Shown here: positions 28,459 through 37,422 of the stretch, piece by piece
Position numbering within the stretch: the first letter of the stretch is position 1
How the letters are laid out: the number at the start of each line of letters is the position of its first letter
NCBI GenBank assembly: GCA_947648495.1
Contig: CANSOA010000006.1
Location: forward strand, 1 to 64,000
Direction of reading: 5' to 3'
Length of the DNA stretch: 64,000 nucleotides
From: an uncultured Clostridium sp.
GTDB lineage: Bacteria > Bacillota > Clostridia > TANB77 > CAG-508
The notes under the pieces: generated by a model
Seen by the model: only the letters and a program-made list of their open reading frames with translations
The model's database searches: none
Told to the model about the DNA's origin: nothing
Made by a program: the position numbers and the translations under genes

Positions 28459-29397
28459 ATGTATAAAATGTTAGTAATGGATTTAGATGGCACTTTATTA
28501 GATGATGACAAAAAAATACCAGAGATAAATCTTGATGCAATTGAAATATTACGCCAAGATTTCGGAATTATTCCAGTAATTGCAACAGCAAGACCATTAG
28601 AAGTAGCAAAATATATAGCTAGTCAAGGTGGAGACACTCTTCAAACTTATATCATTGCTACCAATGGAGCGATTTTAATGGATCTTCAAAAGGAAGAATA
28701 TTTAATTAACCAATCTTTGTTGCCAGAACAAATTCGAGCTTTAATTGAAGTGTGCAAAGCAAATGGCTTAGAATATGAATGTATGACAACAAAATGTGAA
28801 GTAGCGGACGCTAAATATTCTTACAGGCGTGTAATTGATCCTATGTATGATAATATGGGAGTACCATTTAATTATCAAGAAGATTTAGAAAGCTATATTA
28901 CCAATTTAGAAGATTCAATTCCGCTTTTTGCAGTCAATGGAACGGAAGAAGAATTAGATAAGGCATTTAACGAACTTAGCCAGATTTTAGGTTTGCAGAT
29001 TTCAGGCAGATGCATACGAACAACGCCTGGTGTGGACGAGCAAGGAAAAATACAAAGCATTTGTTATCATGACATCATGCGAGAAGGTGTGACAAAAGCA
29101 AGTGCAGTTGAGAAATTAGCTAATCATTTGGGGATTCAAAAAAGGGAAATTATTGCGATTGGAGATGGCGGAAATGATATTGAAATGTTGCAAGAAGCAG
29201 GTATGAAGATTGCTATGAAAAATGCAAGTGATGAATTAAAGAAAATTGCGAATATTGTTACACATAAAGATAACAATCATGGTGGTATTGGCTATGTTTT
29301 ACAAGAGTTGGAAAAAATTTTGAGAAGAAAACGAGAAGAAGCAAGACGACGTTTGCAAAGTTTAGAGAGTAGAAAAGGTACTGAGATAGGTGATTAA
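28459..29397 (+). CDS. Cof-type HAD phosphatase
   Basis: Haloacid-dehalogenase family phosphatase of the Cof subfamily, acting on sugar phosphates or similar small molecules. About 312 residues. Motif I DLDGTLLDDD, motif II ATARP, motif III Lys region and motif IV GDGGNDIEML are all present with a large cap between. ATG 28459 was chosen over 28453 because AGGAG is then seven bases away. The C-terminus has an extra Arg-rich tail (RRKREEARRRL). It is 15 bases ahead of udk. Confidence 0.9.
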   Translation: MYKMLVMDLDGTLLDDDKKIPEINLDAIEILRQDFGIIPVIATARPLEVAKYIASQGGDTLQTYIIATNGAILMDLQKEEYLINQSLLPEQIRALIEVCKANGLEYECMTTKCEVADAKYSYRRVIDPMYDNMGVPFNYQEDLESYITNLEDSIPLFAVNGTEEELDKAFNELSQILGLQISGRCIRTTPGVDEQGKIQSICYHDIMREGVTKASAVEKLANHLGIQKREIIAIGDGGNDIEMLQEAGMKIAMKNASDELKKIANIVTHKDNNHGGIGYVLQELEKILRRKREEARRRLQSLESRKGTEIGD

Positions 29398-29412
29398 AAA
29401 AGAGGTGAAAAA

Positions 29413-30036
29413 ATGAAAAAACCAATTATTATAGGAATTGCAGGTGGAACAGCCTCAGGAAAAACAACGTTGGCAACCCAAATAAAAGAAGAATTTCAAG
29501 AAGACGTGATTGTTTTATCACACGACTTTTATTATAAAAGTTTGACAAATCTAACCAAAGCCGAAAGGGAACAGCGAAATTATGATTGCCCAGAAGCATT
29601 TGAAACAGATTTGCTTATTTCCCACCTCCAAAAATTGATGACTGGTCAGACAATTGAACGACCGATTTATTCCTACACAGAACGTTTGAGGCAAAAAGAA
29701 ACTATTACAGTTAAGCCGGCTCCAATTATTGTATTAGAAGGAATTTTGGTTTTAGAAAATGAAGAACTTGCTGATTTAATGGATATTAAAATTTTTGTGG
29801 ATACGGATAGCGATATTCGTTTGACAAGATTAATTGAAAGAGACCAAAAACAAAGGGGGTTGAATTTGGAATATATTCTTACTAAATATAAAGATACGCT
29901 AAAACCAATGCATGAAAAGTATGTGGAACCTTGCAAAAAAAAGGCTGATATTGTTGTGCCAGCGAATCGAGAGAAGAATGAAATTGGTTTTGGGATTGTG
30001 GTTGAAAAAGTAAGAAATTTGCTTAAAAACTCTTGA
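29413..30036 (+). CDS. udk: Uridine kinase
   Basis: Phosphorylates uridine/cytidine in pyrimidine salvage. 207 residues. P-loop GGTASGKTTLA, HDFYYKSL, YDCPEAFE, the RPIYSYTE loop and the lid DSDIRLTRLIERD are visible. AGAGGTG precedes ATG. The stop overlaps the metK promoter. Confidence 0.94.
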   Translation: MKKPIIIGIAGGTASGKTTLATQIKEEFQEDVIVLSHDFYYKSLTNLTKAEREQRNYDCPEAFETDLLISHLQKLMTGQTIERPIYSYTERLRQKETITVKPAPIIVLEGILVLENEELADLMDIKIFVDTDSDIRLTRLIERDQKQRGLNLEYILTKYKDTLKPMHEKYVEPCKKKADIVVPANREKNEIGFGIVVEKVRNLLKNS

Positions 30037-30061
30037 CAAATTTTGTAGAAAAATGTAAAAT
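30033..30061 (+). promoter_or_regulatory. Sigma-A promoter of the metK leader
   Basis: TTGACA (overlapping the udk stop), 17-base spacer, TAAAAT. Confidence 0.75.
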
Positions 30062-30072
30062 AAGAAAAATAT

Positions 30073-30175
30073 GTTATCAAGAGTGGACGAGAGAATCGGC
30101 TCTGTGACTCCACAGCAACCTATTTTAAAATAAGGTGCTAATACCGACAAGGCGAGATGCTTTGGCTGATGATTT
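30073..30175 (+). ncRNA. SAM-I (S-box) riboswitch upstream of metK
   Basis: Conserved S-box elements occur in order: TTATCAAGAG at the P1 side, the GTGGA / TCCAC P2 arm, CAGCAACC, a P3 arm (TATTTTAAAATA), GGTGCTAATACC, and the P4/P1 return with TGATGA pairing back to TTATCA. It is placed between a strong promoter and a terminator before metK. It should shut off metK when SAM is high. Confidence 0.9.
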
Positions 30176-30193
30176 TTGAAAAATCGGATGAGG

Positions 30194-30222
30194 AACCTTT
30201 GCATTTAGCAAGGGTTTTGTTT
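30194..30222 (+). terminator. Riboswitch-controlled terminator
   Basis: AACCTTTGC / GCAAGGGTT stem with a five-base loop, then TTGTTTTT. It sits between the aptamer and the metK RBS, as expected for S-box attenuation. Confidence 0.85.
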
Positions 30223-30260
30223 TTGCTTGAAACATAGAAACAAGAATAAGGAGGATTAAA

Positions 30261-31403
30261 ATGAGAAAATTATTTACGTCAGAAAGTGTAACAGAAGGGC
30301 ATCCAGATAAGTTGTGTGATTTTATTTCAGATAGTGTTTTGGATAGTTTTTTTGAAAAAGACCCACATGCTAGGGTTGCGTGTGAAACAGTAGCCGGAAA
30401 AGGGCAAATTTTGCTGACGGGAGAAATTACATCAACAGCAGAAGTAGATTTAGAAAGTGTTGTTAGAAATGCTATTAAAGAGGTTGGTTATTATGATGAA
30501 AAATTGGATATTGATTACAGAACTTGCCAAGTTTTGATTAATATTTCCAAACAGTCACCAGATATTGCGATGGGAGTTGACAAGTCGTATGAAGAAAAAG
30601 AAGGTGAAGAGGTTAAATCAGAAGGGGCAGGAGATCAGGGTATGATGTTTGGTTTTGCAACTGATGAAACTGAAGATTTTATGCCAATGCCAATTTACTT
30701 AGCGCATAAATTGGCAAAACGTTTGACAGATGTAAGAAAAAAAGGAATTTTAGAAAATATACGTCCTGATGGAAAAGTACAAGTGACGGTCGAGTATGAG
30801 GACGACAAACCAGTTCGTATAGATACAATTGTTGTTTCAACGCAACATACAGAAGATGCCGATTTGGAAATTTTGAAGAAAGATATTAAACAAAAAGTCA
30901 TTTTTGAAATTGTGCCCCAAAATCTTTTGGATGAAAAGACGAAATATTACATTAATCCAACAGGAAGATTTGTGATTGGTGGTCCTTTGGGTGATAGTGG
31001 TTTGACTGGTAGAAAAATTATTGTGGATACGTATGGTGGGTATAGTCGTCATGGTGGAGGCGCGTTTTCTGGAAAGGATCCAACAAAGGTAGACCGTTCG
31101 GCTTGCTATATGGCAAGATTTGTGGCAAAAAATGTTGTGGCAAATGGATATGCGAAAAAATGCGAGATTCAGTTATCGTATGCTATTGGTGTTGCTAAGC
31201 CAGTTTCGATTTTGGTTGACACATTTGGTACAGCGATGATTCCAGAGGAAGAAATTATTCAAAAAATTAAACAAAAATTTGATTTGACGCCACGTGGCAT
31301 TATTGAAACATTGGATTTGCGCAAACCAATTTATAAAAAAACCACCAATTATGGGCATTTTGGAAAACCAGATTTGGCTTGGGAACAAATTATTCGTCTG
31401 TAG
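30261..31403 (+). CDS. metK: S-adenosylmethionine synthetase
   Basis: Makes SAM from Met and ATP. 380 residues. [16 protein letters not shown] near the N-terminus, the [10 protein letters not shown] signature near residue 122 and [16 protein letters not shown] near 265 are all intact. AAGGAGG precedes ATG by seven bases. Its stop codon TAG is the first three bases of a palindromic repeat. Confidence 0.98.
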   Translation: MRKLFTSESVTEGHPDKLCDFISDSVLDSFFEKDPHARVACETVAGKGQILLTGEITSTAEVDLESVVRNAIKEVGYYDEKLDIDYRTCQVLINISKQSPDIAMGVDKSYEEKEGEEVKSEGAGDQGMMFGFATDETEDFMPMPIYLAHKLAKRLTDVRKKGILENIRPDGKVQVTVEYEDDKPVRIDTIVVSTQHTEDADLEILKKDIKQKVIFEIVPQNLLDEKTKYYINPTGRFVIGGPLGDSGLTGRKIIVDTYGGYSRHGGGAFSGKDPTKVDRSACYMARFVAKNVVANGYAKKCEIQLSYAIGVAKPVSILVDTFGTAMIPEEEIIQKIKQKFDLTPRGIIETLDLRKPIYKKTTNYGHFGKPDLAWEQIIRL

Positions 31404-31426
31404 GGACGATGCTTAATTGCTCGTGA
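31400..31426. repeat. Palindromic intergenic repeat, copy 3
   Basis: GTAGGGACGATGCTTAATTG followed by CTCGTG; diverged on the right arm. It provides the metK stop codon. Confidence 0.5.
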
Positions 31427-31518
31427 TAAAAAATGTAATTAGTACAAAAAATTTATGAATATTTTTTCAAAAAAAGCAGATACTACCAATATAAAAATAC
31501 GAAAGGAATGATTTTTAT

Positions 31519-32343
31519 ATGGGTAGAAGAGATTTTTTTGAACAGGAAAAAAAGAGAAAAATGGTTACGACATTTGCAGTGGCAGTTGGTTTGTCGGTGA
31601 TTGCGTGTGTGACCATTTTTGTGATGTATAGTAAAAAATTAAGTGATGAGGCAGAAGCTAATTTGTTCGCTTTGACACAAATGGAAGAAAATGTTGTTTC
31701 AAATGAAGAGTTGGAAGAGGCGAGTTATTCACAAGATAAAGGTGTACAAAATGTGAATTATGAAAATAGAGTGGAAGTGGAATTGGATCACAATACAACT
31801 GTGGAAAATACGGTTAAATCGCCAGAAAGTAAAGAGCCTGTACCATCTGTTGTGAAACCAGAAGAAAAAGTGGTGGAAGACCCAAAGGTGGAAGAAACAC
31901 CAAAAAAAGAAGAGGAAAAACAGGAAGTAGCAGAAGAACTTTCTTTCCAAGCGCCAATTGTAGGAGATATTACGAAGGATTTTGCGATGGATACTTTGGT
32001 CTATTCGGAAACATTGGATGAATGGTGTACACATAGCGGAATTGACATCAAGGCAGATAAGGCAAGTGTGGTTGTTGCGAGTGAAAAAGGAAAAGTGGAA
32101 AGTATTAAAAATGACCCAAGATATGGTCTTACAGTAATTGTTGCTCATGGTAATGGTTTTAAATCAGTTTATTCGAATCTTTTGACAACGGAATTTGTTA
32201 AAGAAGGAGAAGAAGTCGAAAAGGGGCAGACGATTGCAACAGTTGGTGAGACAGCCAGTTTTGAGGTGGCGGATGATTGTCATTTGCATTTTGAGATGTA
32301 CAAAGATGGCGTAGCGGTAAATCCGACGATTTATTTTAAATAG
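31519..32343 (+). CDS. Membrane-anchored M23 (LytM) domain protein, SpoIIQ-like
   Basis: 274 residues. One membrane helix (about 17-39), an acidic Pro/Glu/Lys linker (about 90-145), and a C-terminal LytM domain with HSGIDIK (first metal His and Asp) and HLHFE (HxH). The size and layout resemble SpoIIQ of sporulating Firmicutes, but no other sporulation gene is in the window, so a role in wall hydrolysis is equally possible. RBS GAAAGGA lies eleven bases upstream. Confidence 0.75.
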   Translation: MGRRDFFEQEKKRKMVTTFAVAVGLSVIACVTIFVMYSKKLSDEAEANLFALTQMEENVVSNEELEEASYSQDKGVQNVNYENRVEVELDHNTTVENTVKSPESKEPVPSVVKPEEKVVEDPKVEETPKKEEEKQEVAEELSFQAPIVGDITKDFAMDTLVYSETLDEWCTHSGIDIKADKASVVVASEKGKVESIKNDPRYGLTVIVAHGNGFKSVYSNLLTTEFVKEGEEVEKGQTIATVGETASFEVADDCHLHFEMYKDGVAVNPTIYFK

Positions 32344-32351
32344 AAATTGAG

Positions 32352-32378
32352 AAACAGGTAGTTTTGCTATCTGTTTTT
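32352..32378 (+). terminator. Rho-independent terminator
   Basis: AAACAGGTAG / CTATCTGTTT stem (one G-T pair), five-base loop, then T tract. Confidence 0.75.
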
Positions 32379-32425
32379 GCATTAGATTAAGTAGGAAAGT
32401 ATTATGAATAAATTTATGAAAAGAA

Positions 32426-32453
32426 TTGTAATTTTTGCAAAATGTGCTATAAT
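32426..32453 (+). promoter_or_regulatory. Promoter of the GNAT gene
   Basis: TTGTAA, 16-base spacer, TATAAT. Confidence 0.5.
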
Positions 32454-32484
32454 GTACTTATGAAAAAGTTAGGAGGAAGAAAAC

Positions 32485-32976
32485 ATGATAATTGAAACTG
32501 AAAGATTGCGGTTAAGACCCTTTGAGAGTGATGATGCCGAATGGCTTTTTGAGGTCACCCATCACAAGGATGTGGAAAAGTGGCTTTGTGGAGCCTATTC
32601 TACTTGTTTGAAAGATGCGATAAATAGTATCAAGTTCTATTATTCAGTAGCGGATTTTACTCATGATTTTTATTTTGTGATTGAAGATAAGAAAACGTAT
32701 GAGCGGTTTGGCTTTTTGAATATTACGCAAGGATTTGATAATGAGTTAGAAGTTGCAATGTTTATTGCGGAAGAATATCGGGGAAAGGGCTATGTTGTTG
32801 AGGCTGTGAAAGGCTTTTCTAAGCGTATACCAAATAGAATTTTGGAATTTCAAATTGATTGGGAAAATGAGGCATCTTTAAAGGCAGTGGGGAAGATTGA
32901 AGGGATAGCTGAGAAGACATCTTCTTATCCTAAATATCTTACAGAGGAGTTGTGTTTTTTTGTGTTAGAAACTTAA
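32485..32976 (+). CDS. GNAT acetyltransferase with in-frame CGG Arg codons
   Basis: 163 residues, RimJ/RimL-like. It opens METERLRLRP-style (IIETERLRLRPF) and has the acetyl-CoA loop EEYRGKGYV near residue 98. The codon use stands out: three in-frame CGG codons (32509, 32704, 32779), each in an Arg position, including the conserved Arg of RGKG. A +1 shift at the first or second would hit a stop within a few codons. More G+C-rich codons (GTC ACC CAT CAC, GCC) are also seen than in neighbours. This suggests recent transfer from an organism that uses CGG as Arg. It is a single-gene unit with its own promoter and terminator. Confidence 0.8.
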   Translation: MIIETERLRLRPFESDDAEWLFEVTHHKDVEKWLCGAYSTCLKDAINSIKFYYSVADFTHDFYFVIEDKKTYERFGFLNITQGFDNELEVAMFIAEEYRGKGYVVEAVKGFSKRIPNRILEFQIDWENEASLKAVGKIEGIAEKTSSYPKYLTEELCFFVLET

Positions 32977-32980
32977 AAAA

Positions 32981-33028
32981 AGAGAGACAAGTAAAGGTAG
33001 AGTAATTTACTTGTCTCTTTTCTTTTTT
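32981..33028 (+). terminator. Strong rho-independent terminator
   Basis: Thirteen-base stem AGAGACAAGTAAA / TTTACTTGTCTCT with T-rich tail, ending the GNAT unit. Confidence 0.85.
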
Positions 33029-33069
33029 GAACAAGATTGAATTGTCTAATAAAAAAATAAAATTTCTCT

Positions 33070-33098
33070 TGAAAAAAAACGTATATAATGATAAAATA
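33070..33098 (+). promoter_or_regulatory. Promoter of the glycan operon
   Basis: TTGAAA, 17-base spacer, TAAAAT, 43 bases before the first gene. Confidence 0.55.
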
Positions 33099-33140
33099 AA
33101 TCTATTCTTGTAAATAATAGAAAAATAAGGGGATAAAAAG

Positions 33141-35036
33141 TTGGAAAAAGTTAAGAAGCTTAGTAAGTATAGAGATTTAATATTAATGGTGGTTGATTGC
33201 TTTTGCGTTGTTGTTTCGTATTATTTGGGGACCGCTTTGCTAACGGATTCGGTTTTTAGTTTTTCGACTTATTATTCCAGAAGATTGGTGACTTCGATTG
33301 TGTGGTATGTGTTCATTTATGAAATCCTATATCACATGACGAAAAGACATAAAAATATCATACGTTATGAAGAAGGAAAAGATTATATTTTTTACATTAT
33401 TTTATGTTTGGCAACGGCTATAGTTCTTGCGATTTTAAAAGCAACTTTTCATATTAATGTAGCAAGTGGTAGAATGAATATTTTAGCGGCTCTGCTGATT
33501 TCTATGATGATGATTGGCTACCGAATTTTGACAAGATACATATTGATTAGTGATGTTGTCAATAAAGGAATTGTGACAAAATCTAATCAGAGCAAGAAAA
33601 ATTTATTGATTATTGGTGCTGGAAATGCTGCTCATGAAATTATTAAAACGATTCATGCAAATTTTAAAGAAGATTATGAAATAATAGGCATTATTGATGA
33701 TAACCAAAAAAGATTGGATTTTTCTGTTTCTGGTGTGAAGATTATTGGAAATAGAAATGATATTGCAAGAGTTTGCAAGGAAAATGCCGTAGATTTAATC
33801 TTTTTTTCGATTGCTCGCATTGATAAAGAAAATAAAAAAGAAATTTTGAATATTTGTCAGCAGACCAAAGCGAAAGTAAGGGTTTTGCCGGGTATTCGAG
33901 AAATTATTGGCAATAAAAATATTTTTGATAGTTTACGTGATGTTCAAATTGAAGATATTCTGGGGAGAGAGCCTGTAAAATTGGATAATACTAAGATTGA
34001 ATCTTTGATAAAAAATCATACAATCTTAGTCACTGGTGGTGGCGGGTCAATTGGTTCGGAATTGTGTAGACAAATTATGAAATATCAACCCAAAAAGTTA
34101 GTGATGTTGGATATTTACGAAAATAATTTGTATGATATTGAACTGGAGTTAAAGGCAAAATATCCGCAAGCCCATATTGAAGCAGTAATTGCAAGTGTTC
34201 GAGATAAAAATCGTTTGCAAGAAGTCTTTGCGAAAGTTAAGCCATATTTGGTGTTTCATGCAGCAGCTCATAAACATGTTCCGTTAATGGAACATAGTCC
34301 ATTAGAGGCGATTAAAAATAATGTATTTGGGACTTATCATGTGGTTAATGCTTGTGATGAATTTGAGGTAAAAAAATGTATTTTAATTTCAACAGACAAG
34401 GCGGTTAATCCAACCAACATTATGGGTGCCACAAAGAGAATGTGTGAAATGATGTTGCAGGCTAAAAATGCAGAAAGTACAACAGAATATGTAGCAGTGC
34501 GTTTTGGAAATGTACTTGGAAGCAATGGCTCAGTTGTGCCATTATTTAAAAAACAGATTGCAGAAGGAGGACCAGTTACGGTTACGCATCAAGAAATTAC
34601 TAGATTTTTTATGACTATTCCAGAGGCAGTTGAGCTTGTGCTACAAGCCATGACTTATGCCAAAGGCGGAGAAATTTTTGTATTAGACATGGGAGAACCG
34701 GTCAAAATTTATGATTTGGCGAAAAGTTTAATTCAATTATCTGGTTGGGTACCAAATAAAGATATTAAAATTGAAATTACTGGTTTAAGACCTGGTGAGA
34801 AATTGTATGAAGAAATTTTGATGAATGAAGAAGGTCTAGAAAAAACTAGACATGACAAAATTTTTGTGGCAGAACCAATTCATATCACAATGGATGAAAT
34901 AGAGAATAAATTGGCAAAATTGGATTTATTACTGTGCAAAGAAAAGGTAGATTTTTCAGAAATAAAAAATACGATGAAAGAAGTTGTGCCAACTTTTAAA
35001 GAGCCAAAAGAGGTAAATAATCAGAAAGAAGGATAA
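33141..35036 (+). CDS. pglF: UDP-GlcNAc 4,6-dehydratase, membrane type (PglF/CapD family)
   Basis: First step of UDP-bacillosamine-type sugar synthesis. 631 residues. Four N-terminal membrane helices are followed by a cytosolic Rossmann-like domain (LLIIGAGNAAHEII) and the catalytic SDR domain with TGGGGSIGSELCRQ near residue 296. The active-site loop STDKAVNPTNIMGATKR, typical of this family, and RFGNVLGSNGSVVPLF follow. TTG 33141 has AAGGGG eight bases upstream. It heads an operon with aminotransferase, phosphoglycosyltransferase and acetyltransferase genes, which together give the bacillosamine pathway. Confidence 0.92.
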   Translation: MEKVKKLSKYRDLILMVVDCFCVVVSYYLGTALLTDSVFSFSTYYSRRLVTSIVWYVFIYEILYHMTKRHKNIIRYEEGKDYIFYIILCLATAIVLAILKATFHINVASGRMNILAALLISMMMIGYRILTRYILISDVVNKGIVTKSNQSKKNLLIIGAGNAAHEIIKTIHANFKEDYEIIGIIDDNQKRLDFSVSGVKIIGNRNDIARVCKENAVDLIFFSIARIDKENKKEILNICQQTKAKVRVLPGIREIIGNKNIFDSLRDVQIEDILGREPVKLDNTKIESLIKNHTILVTGGGGSIGSELCRQIMKYQPKKLVMLDIYENNLYDIELELKAKYPQAHIEAVIASVRDKNRLQEVFAKVKPYLVFHAAAHKHVPLMEHSPLEAIKNNVFGTYHVVNACDEFEVKKCILISTDKAVNPTNIMGATKRMCEMMLQAKNAESTTEYVAVRFGNVLGSNGSVVPLFKKQIAEGGPVTVTHQEITRFFMTIPEAVELVLQAMTYAKGGEIFVLDMGEPVKIYDLAKSLIQLSGWVPNKDIKIEITGLRPGEKLYEEILMNEEGLEKTRHDKIFVAEPIHITMDEIENKLAKLDLLLCKEKVDFSEIKNTMKEVVPTFKEPKEVNNQKEG

Positions 35037-35039
35037 AAA

Positions 35040-36176
35040 ATGAGTAGAATTTATCTGGCATCTCCGCATATGTCTGATGAGGGGTATGAGCAAATGTTTG
35101 TAAAAGAGGCGTTTGACACCAATTGGGTGGCGCCTTTGGGAGAAAATGTAAATCAGTTTGAAAAAGAAGTGGCAGAATATGTGAAAATAAAAGACGCAGC
35201 GGCATTGTCAAGTGGAACTTCTGCCATTCATTTAGCCTTAAAAGCACTTGGTGTGGGAAAAGGCGATGTTGTTTTTTGCCCAACGCTTACCTTTTCAGCA
35301 ACGGCAAATCCCATTCTTTACCAAAATGCAACACCAGTTTTTATTGATAGTGAAAAAGAAACTTGGAATATGAGTCCAAAAGCTTTGCAAAAAGCATTTG
35401 AAAAATATACACCCAAAGCGGTAATTGTAGTCCATTTGTATGGTCATACGGCAAAAATGGACGAAATTATGGAAATTTGTGAGAAACAGCATGTGCCGAT
35501 TTTGGAAGATGCAGCAGAAAGTTTGGGGACAACGTATCAAGATAAATTTACTGGAACGTTTGGAAAATATGGTGTATTTTCATTTAATGGCAATAAAATT
35601 ATTACAACAAGTGGTGGTGGAATGCTGATTTCAAATGACGAATCAGGAATTCAAAAGGCAAGATTTTGGGCGACGCAGGCACGTGATAAAGCACGTCATT
35701 ATCAACATTCGGAAATTGGTTATAATTATCGAATGAGTAATGTTTTGGCTGGGATTGGAAGGGGTCAATTAATGGTTTTGGAAAAGAGAATTGCACAGAA
35801 AAAGGCTATTTTTGATATGTATCAAAAGGCTTTTGAAGATATTGATGCTATTCAAATGCATGAAGCGAGTTTGCAAGAAAGATGTAATTATTGGCTATCT
35901 GTGATGACTTTGAAGGAAAATTCAAAAGTAAAACCATTGGATATTATGGAAGCTTTGGAAAAAGAGAAGATTGAATCAAGACCAATTTGGAAACCAATGC
36001 ATTTGCAACCGATTTTTGAAAAGTATGATTTCTTTGAAGAGAATGAAAAAAACAGCAGTGTAGCAGAAGAAATCTTTAATCACGGTGTGTGTTTGCCGTC
36101 TGATACGAAGAATTCAAGCGAAGATATGGAAAAAATCATAAAAATTATACGAGATTTGTTTGAGAGAAAGGATTAG
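35040..36176 (+). CDS. pglE: DegT/DnrJ family sugar aminotransferase (PglE-like)
   Basis: PLP enzyme that would aminate the 4-keto sugar made by the upstream dehydratase. 378 residues. SSGTSAIHLALKALGV (phosphate-binding), EDAAESLGTTY (Asp contacting the pyridine ring) and FSFNGNKIITTSGGG with the Schiff-base Lys are visible. ATG is three bases after the pglF-like stop; the next gene starts one base after its stop. Confidence 0.93.
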   Translation: MSRIYLASPHMSDEGYEQMFVKEAFDTNWVAPLGENVNQFEKEVAEYVKIKDAAALSSGTSAIHLALKALGVGKGDVVFCPTLTFSATANPILYQNATPVFIDSEKETWNMSPKALQKAFEKYTPKAVIVVHLYGHTAKMDEIMEICEKQHVPILEDAAESLGTTYQDKFTGTFGKYGVFSFNGNKIITTSGGGMLISNDESGIQKARFWATQARDKARHYQHSEIGYNYRMSNVLAGIGRGQLMVLEKRIAQKKAIFDMYQKAFEDIDAIQMHEASLQERCNYWLSVMTLKENSKVKPLDIMEALEKEKIESRPIWKPMHLQPIFEKYDFFEENEKNSSVAEEIFNHGVCLPSDTKNSSEDMEKIIKIIRDLFERKD

Positions 36177-36177
36177 T

Positions 36178-36792
36178 ATGTATCAAAATGATATAAAAAG
36201 ATGGCTGGATTTTATGTTTAGTTTGGTGGGAATTATTGTTTTATCGCCAGTTTTTTTGATGGTAGCAATTTTAATTCGCATTAAGCTTGGGGCACCGATT
36301 TTGTTTAAACAGCAAAGACCCGGAAAAGGCGAGAAAATTTTTACGTTATATAAATTTAGAACTATGACAGATAAAAAAGATAATCAGGGAAATTTGCTTC
36401 CAGATGAAGAAAGATTGACGAAATTTGGCAAATTTTTAAGAAGTACGAGTTTGGATGAATTGCCAGAATTGTTTAATATTCTAAAAGGTGATATGAGTCT
36501 TGTAGGACCTAGACCGCTTTTGCCAGAATATTTACCACTTTATAATGAAGCACAAAAACATCGCCATGATGTACGACCGGGTTTGACAGGACTTGCTCAA
36601 ATCAATGGAAGAAATGAGGTTACTTGGGAAGAGCGATTTGAAGAAGATTTAAAATATATTGAAAAAATTACATTTTGGGGAGATTTAAAAATACTATTTA
36701 TAACATTAAAAAAAGTATTTTTACGAGAAGGAATATCACAAAACAATCATGCGACAATGCAGAAGTTTGAAGGGAATGATAAGAATGAATAA
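36178..36792 (+). CDS. pglC: Phosphoglycosyltransferase (PglC-like)
   Basis: Transfers phospho-sugar from a UDP-sugar to undecaprenyl phosphate, starting the glycan. 204 residues, a minimal monotopic enzyme with one N-terminal re-entrant helix (FMFSLVGIIVLSPVFLMVAI), FKQQRPGKGEKIFTLYKFRT, the catalytic Asp-Glu dyad in TSLDELPEL, and GDMSLVGPRPLLPEY. ATG 36178 follows the aminotransferase stop. Its last eight bases overlap the acetyltransferase start. Confidence 0.93.
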   Translation: MYQNDIKRWLDFMFSLVGIIVLSPVFLMVAILIRIKLGAPILFKQQRPGKGEKIFTLYKFRTMTDKKDNQGNLLPDEERLTKFGKFLRSTSLDELPELFNILKGDMSLVGPRPLLPEYLPLYNEAQKHRHDVRPGLTGLAQINGRNEVTWEERFEEDLKYIEKITFWGDLKILFITLKKVFLREGISQNNHATMQKFEGNDKNE

Positions 36793-37408
36793 AAAAGTAG
36801 TTATAATAGGCGCTGGCGGGCATGGAAAAGTGATTGCAGATATTGTGGAAAAATCGGGGGATACGGTGTTTGGCTTTTTGGATGATGGAAAAGCTAAAGG
36901 CGAAAAAATAATGGGACGTTATTGCATTATTGGAAGTATAGAAGAATGTGAAGTTTGGCAAAAAAACGATGAAGATTTGTATTTTATCATTGGGATTGGA
37001 AATGGAAAAATAAGAAAAGCGATTTTTGAAAAATATCAGTTGAGTTATTACACGGCTGTGCATCCAAGTGCGAATCTTGCAATGGAAGTTACATTAGGAG
37101 AAGGCACAGTTGTGATGGCAAATGTTTGTGTAAATGCCAATGCAAAGATTGGAAAAAATTGTATTTTGAATACAGCGAGTGTGATAGAACATGATAGTAT
37201 TCTTATGGATTTTGTACATGTTTGCCCAAATGCGACTTTGTGTGGAACAGTGAAAATTGGCAATTTGACGCAAATTGGAGCTGGGGCAGTTGTGAAAAAT
37301 AATGTAGAAATTGTGGATAGTTGTACGATTGGGGCAGGTACAGCTGTTGTGAAAAATATAGAAGAAAAAGGAACTTATGTTGGTGTTCCAGCAAGGAAAA
37401 TATTGTAA
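36785..37408 (+). CDS. pglD: Sugar O/N-acetyltransferase with left-handed beta helix (PglD-like)
   Basis: 207 residues. The N-terminal Rossmann-like domain starts KKVVIIGAGGHGKVIAD; hexapeptide repeats run from about residue 95 (GEGTVVMANVCVNANAKIG) to the GVPARKIL end. His of IEHDS is the usual catalytic base in PglD/NeuD proteins. It would acetylate the 4-amino sugar. ATGAATAA overlap with the upstream stop indicates translational coupling. Confidence 0.92.
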   Translation: MNKKVVIIGAGGHGKVIADIVEKSGDTVFGFLDDGKAKGEKIMGRYCIIGSIEECEVWQKNDEDLYFIIGIGNGKIRKAIFEKYQLSYYTAVHPSANLAMEVTLGEGTVVMANVCVNANAKIGKNCILNTASVIEHDSILMDFVHVCPNATLCGTVKIGNLTQIGAGAVVKNNVEIVDSCTIGAGTAVVKNIEEKGTYVGVPARKIL

Positions 37409-37422
37409 GGAGTCAAAGAAAA

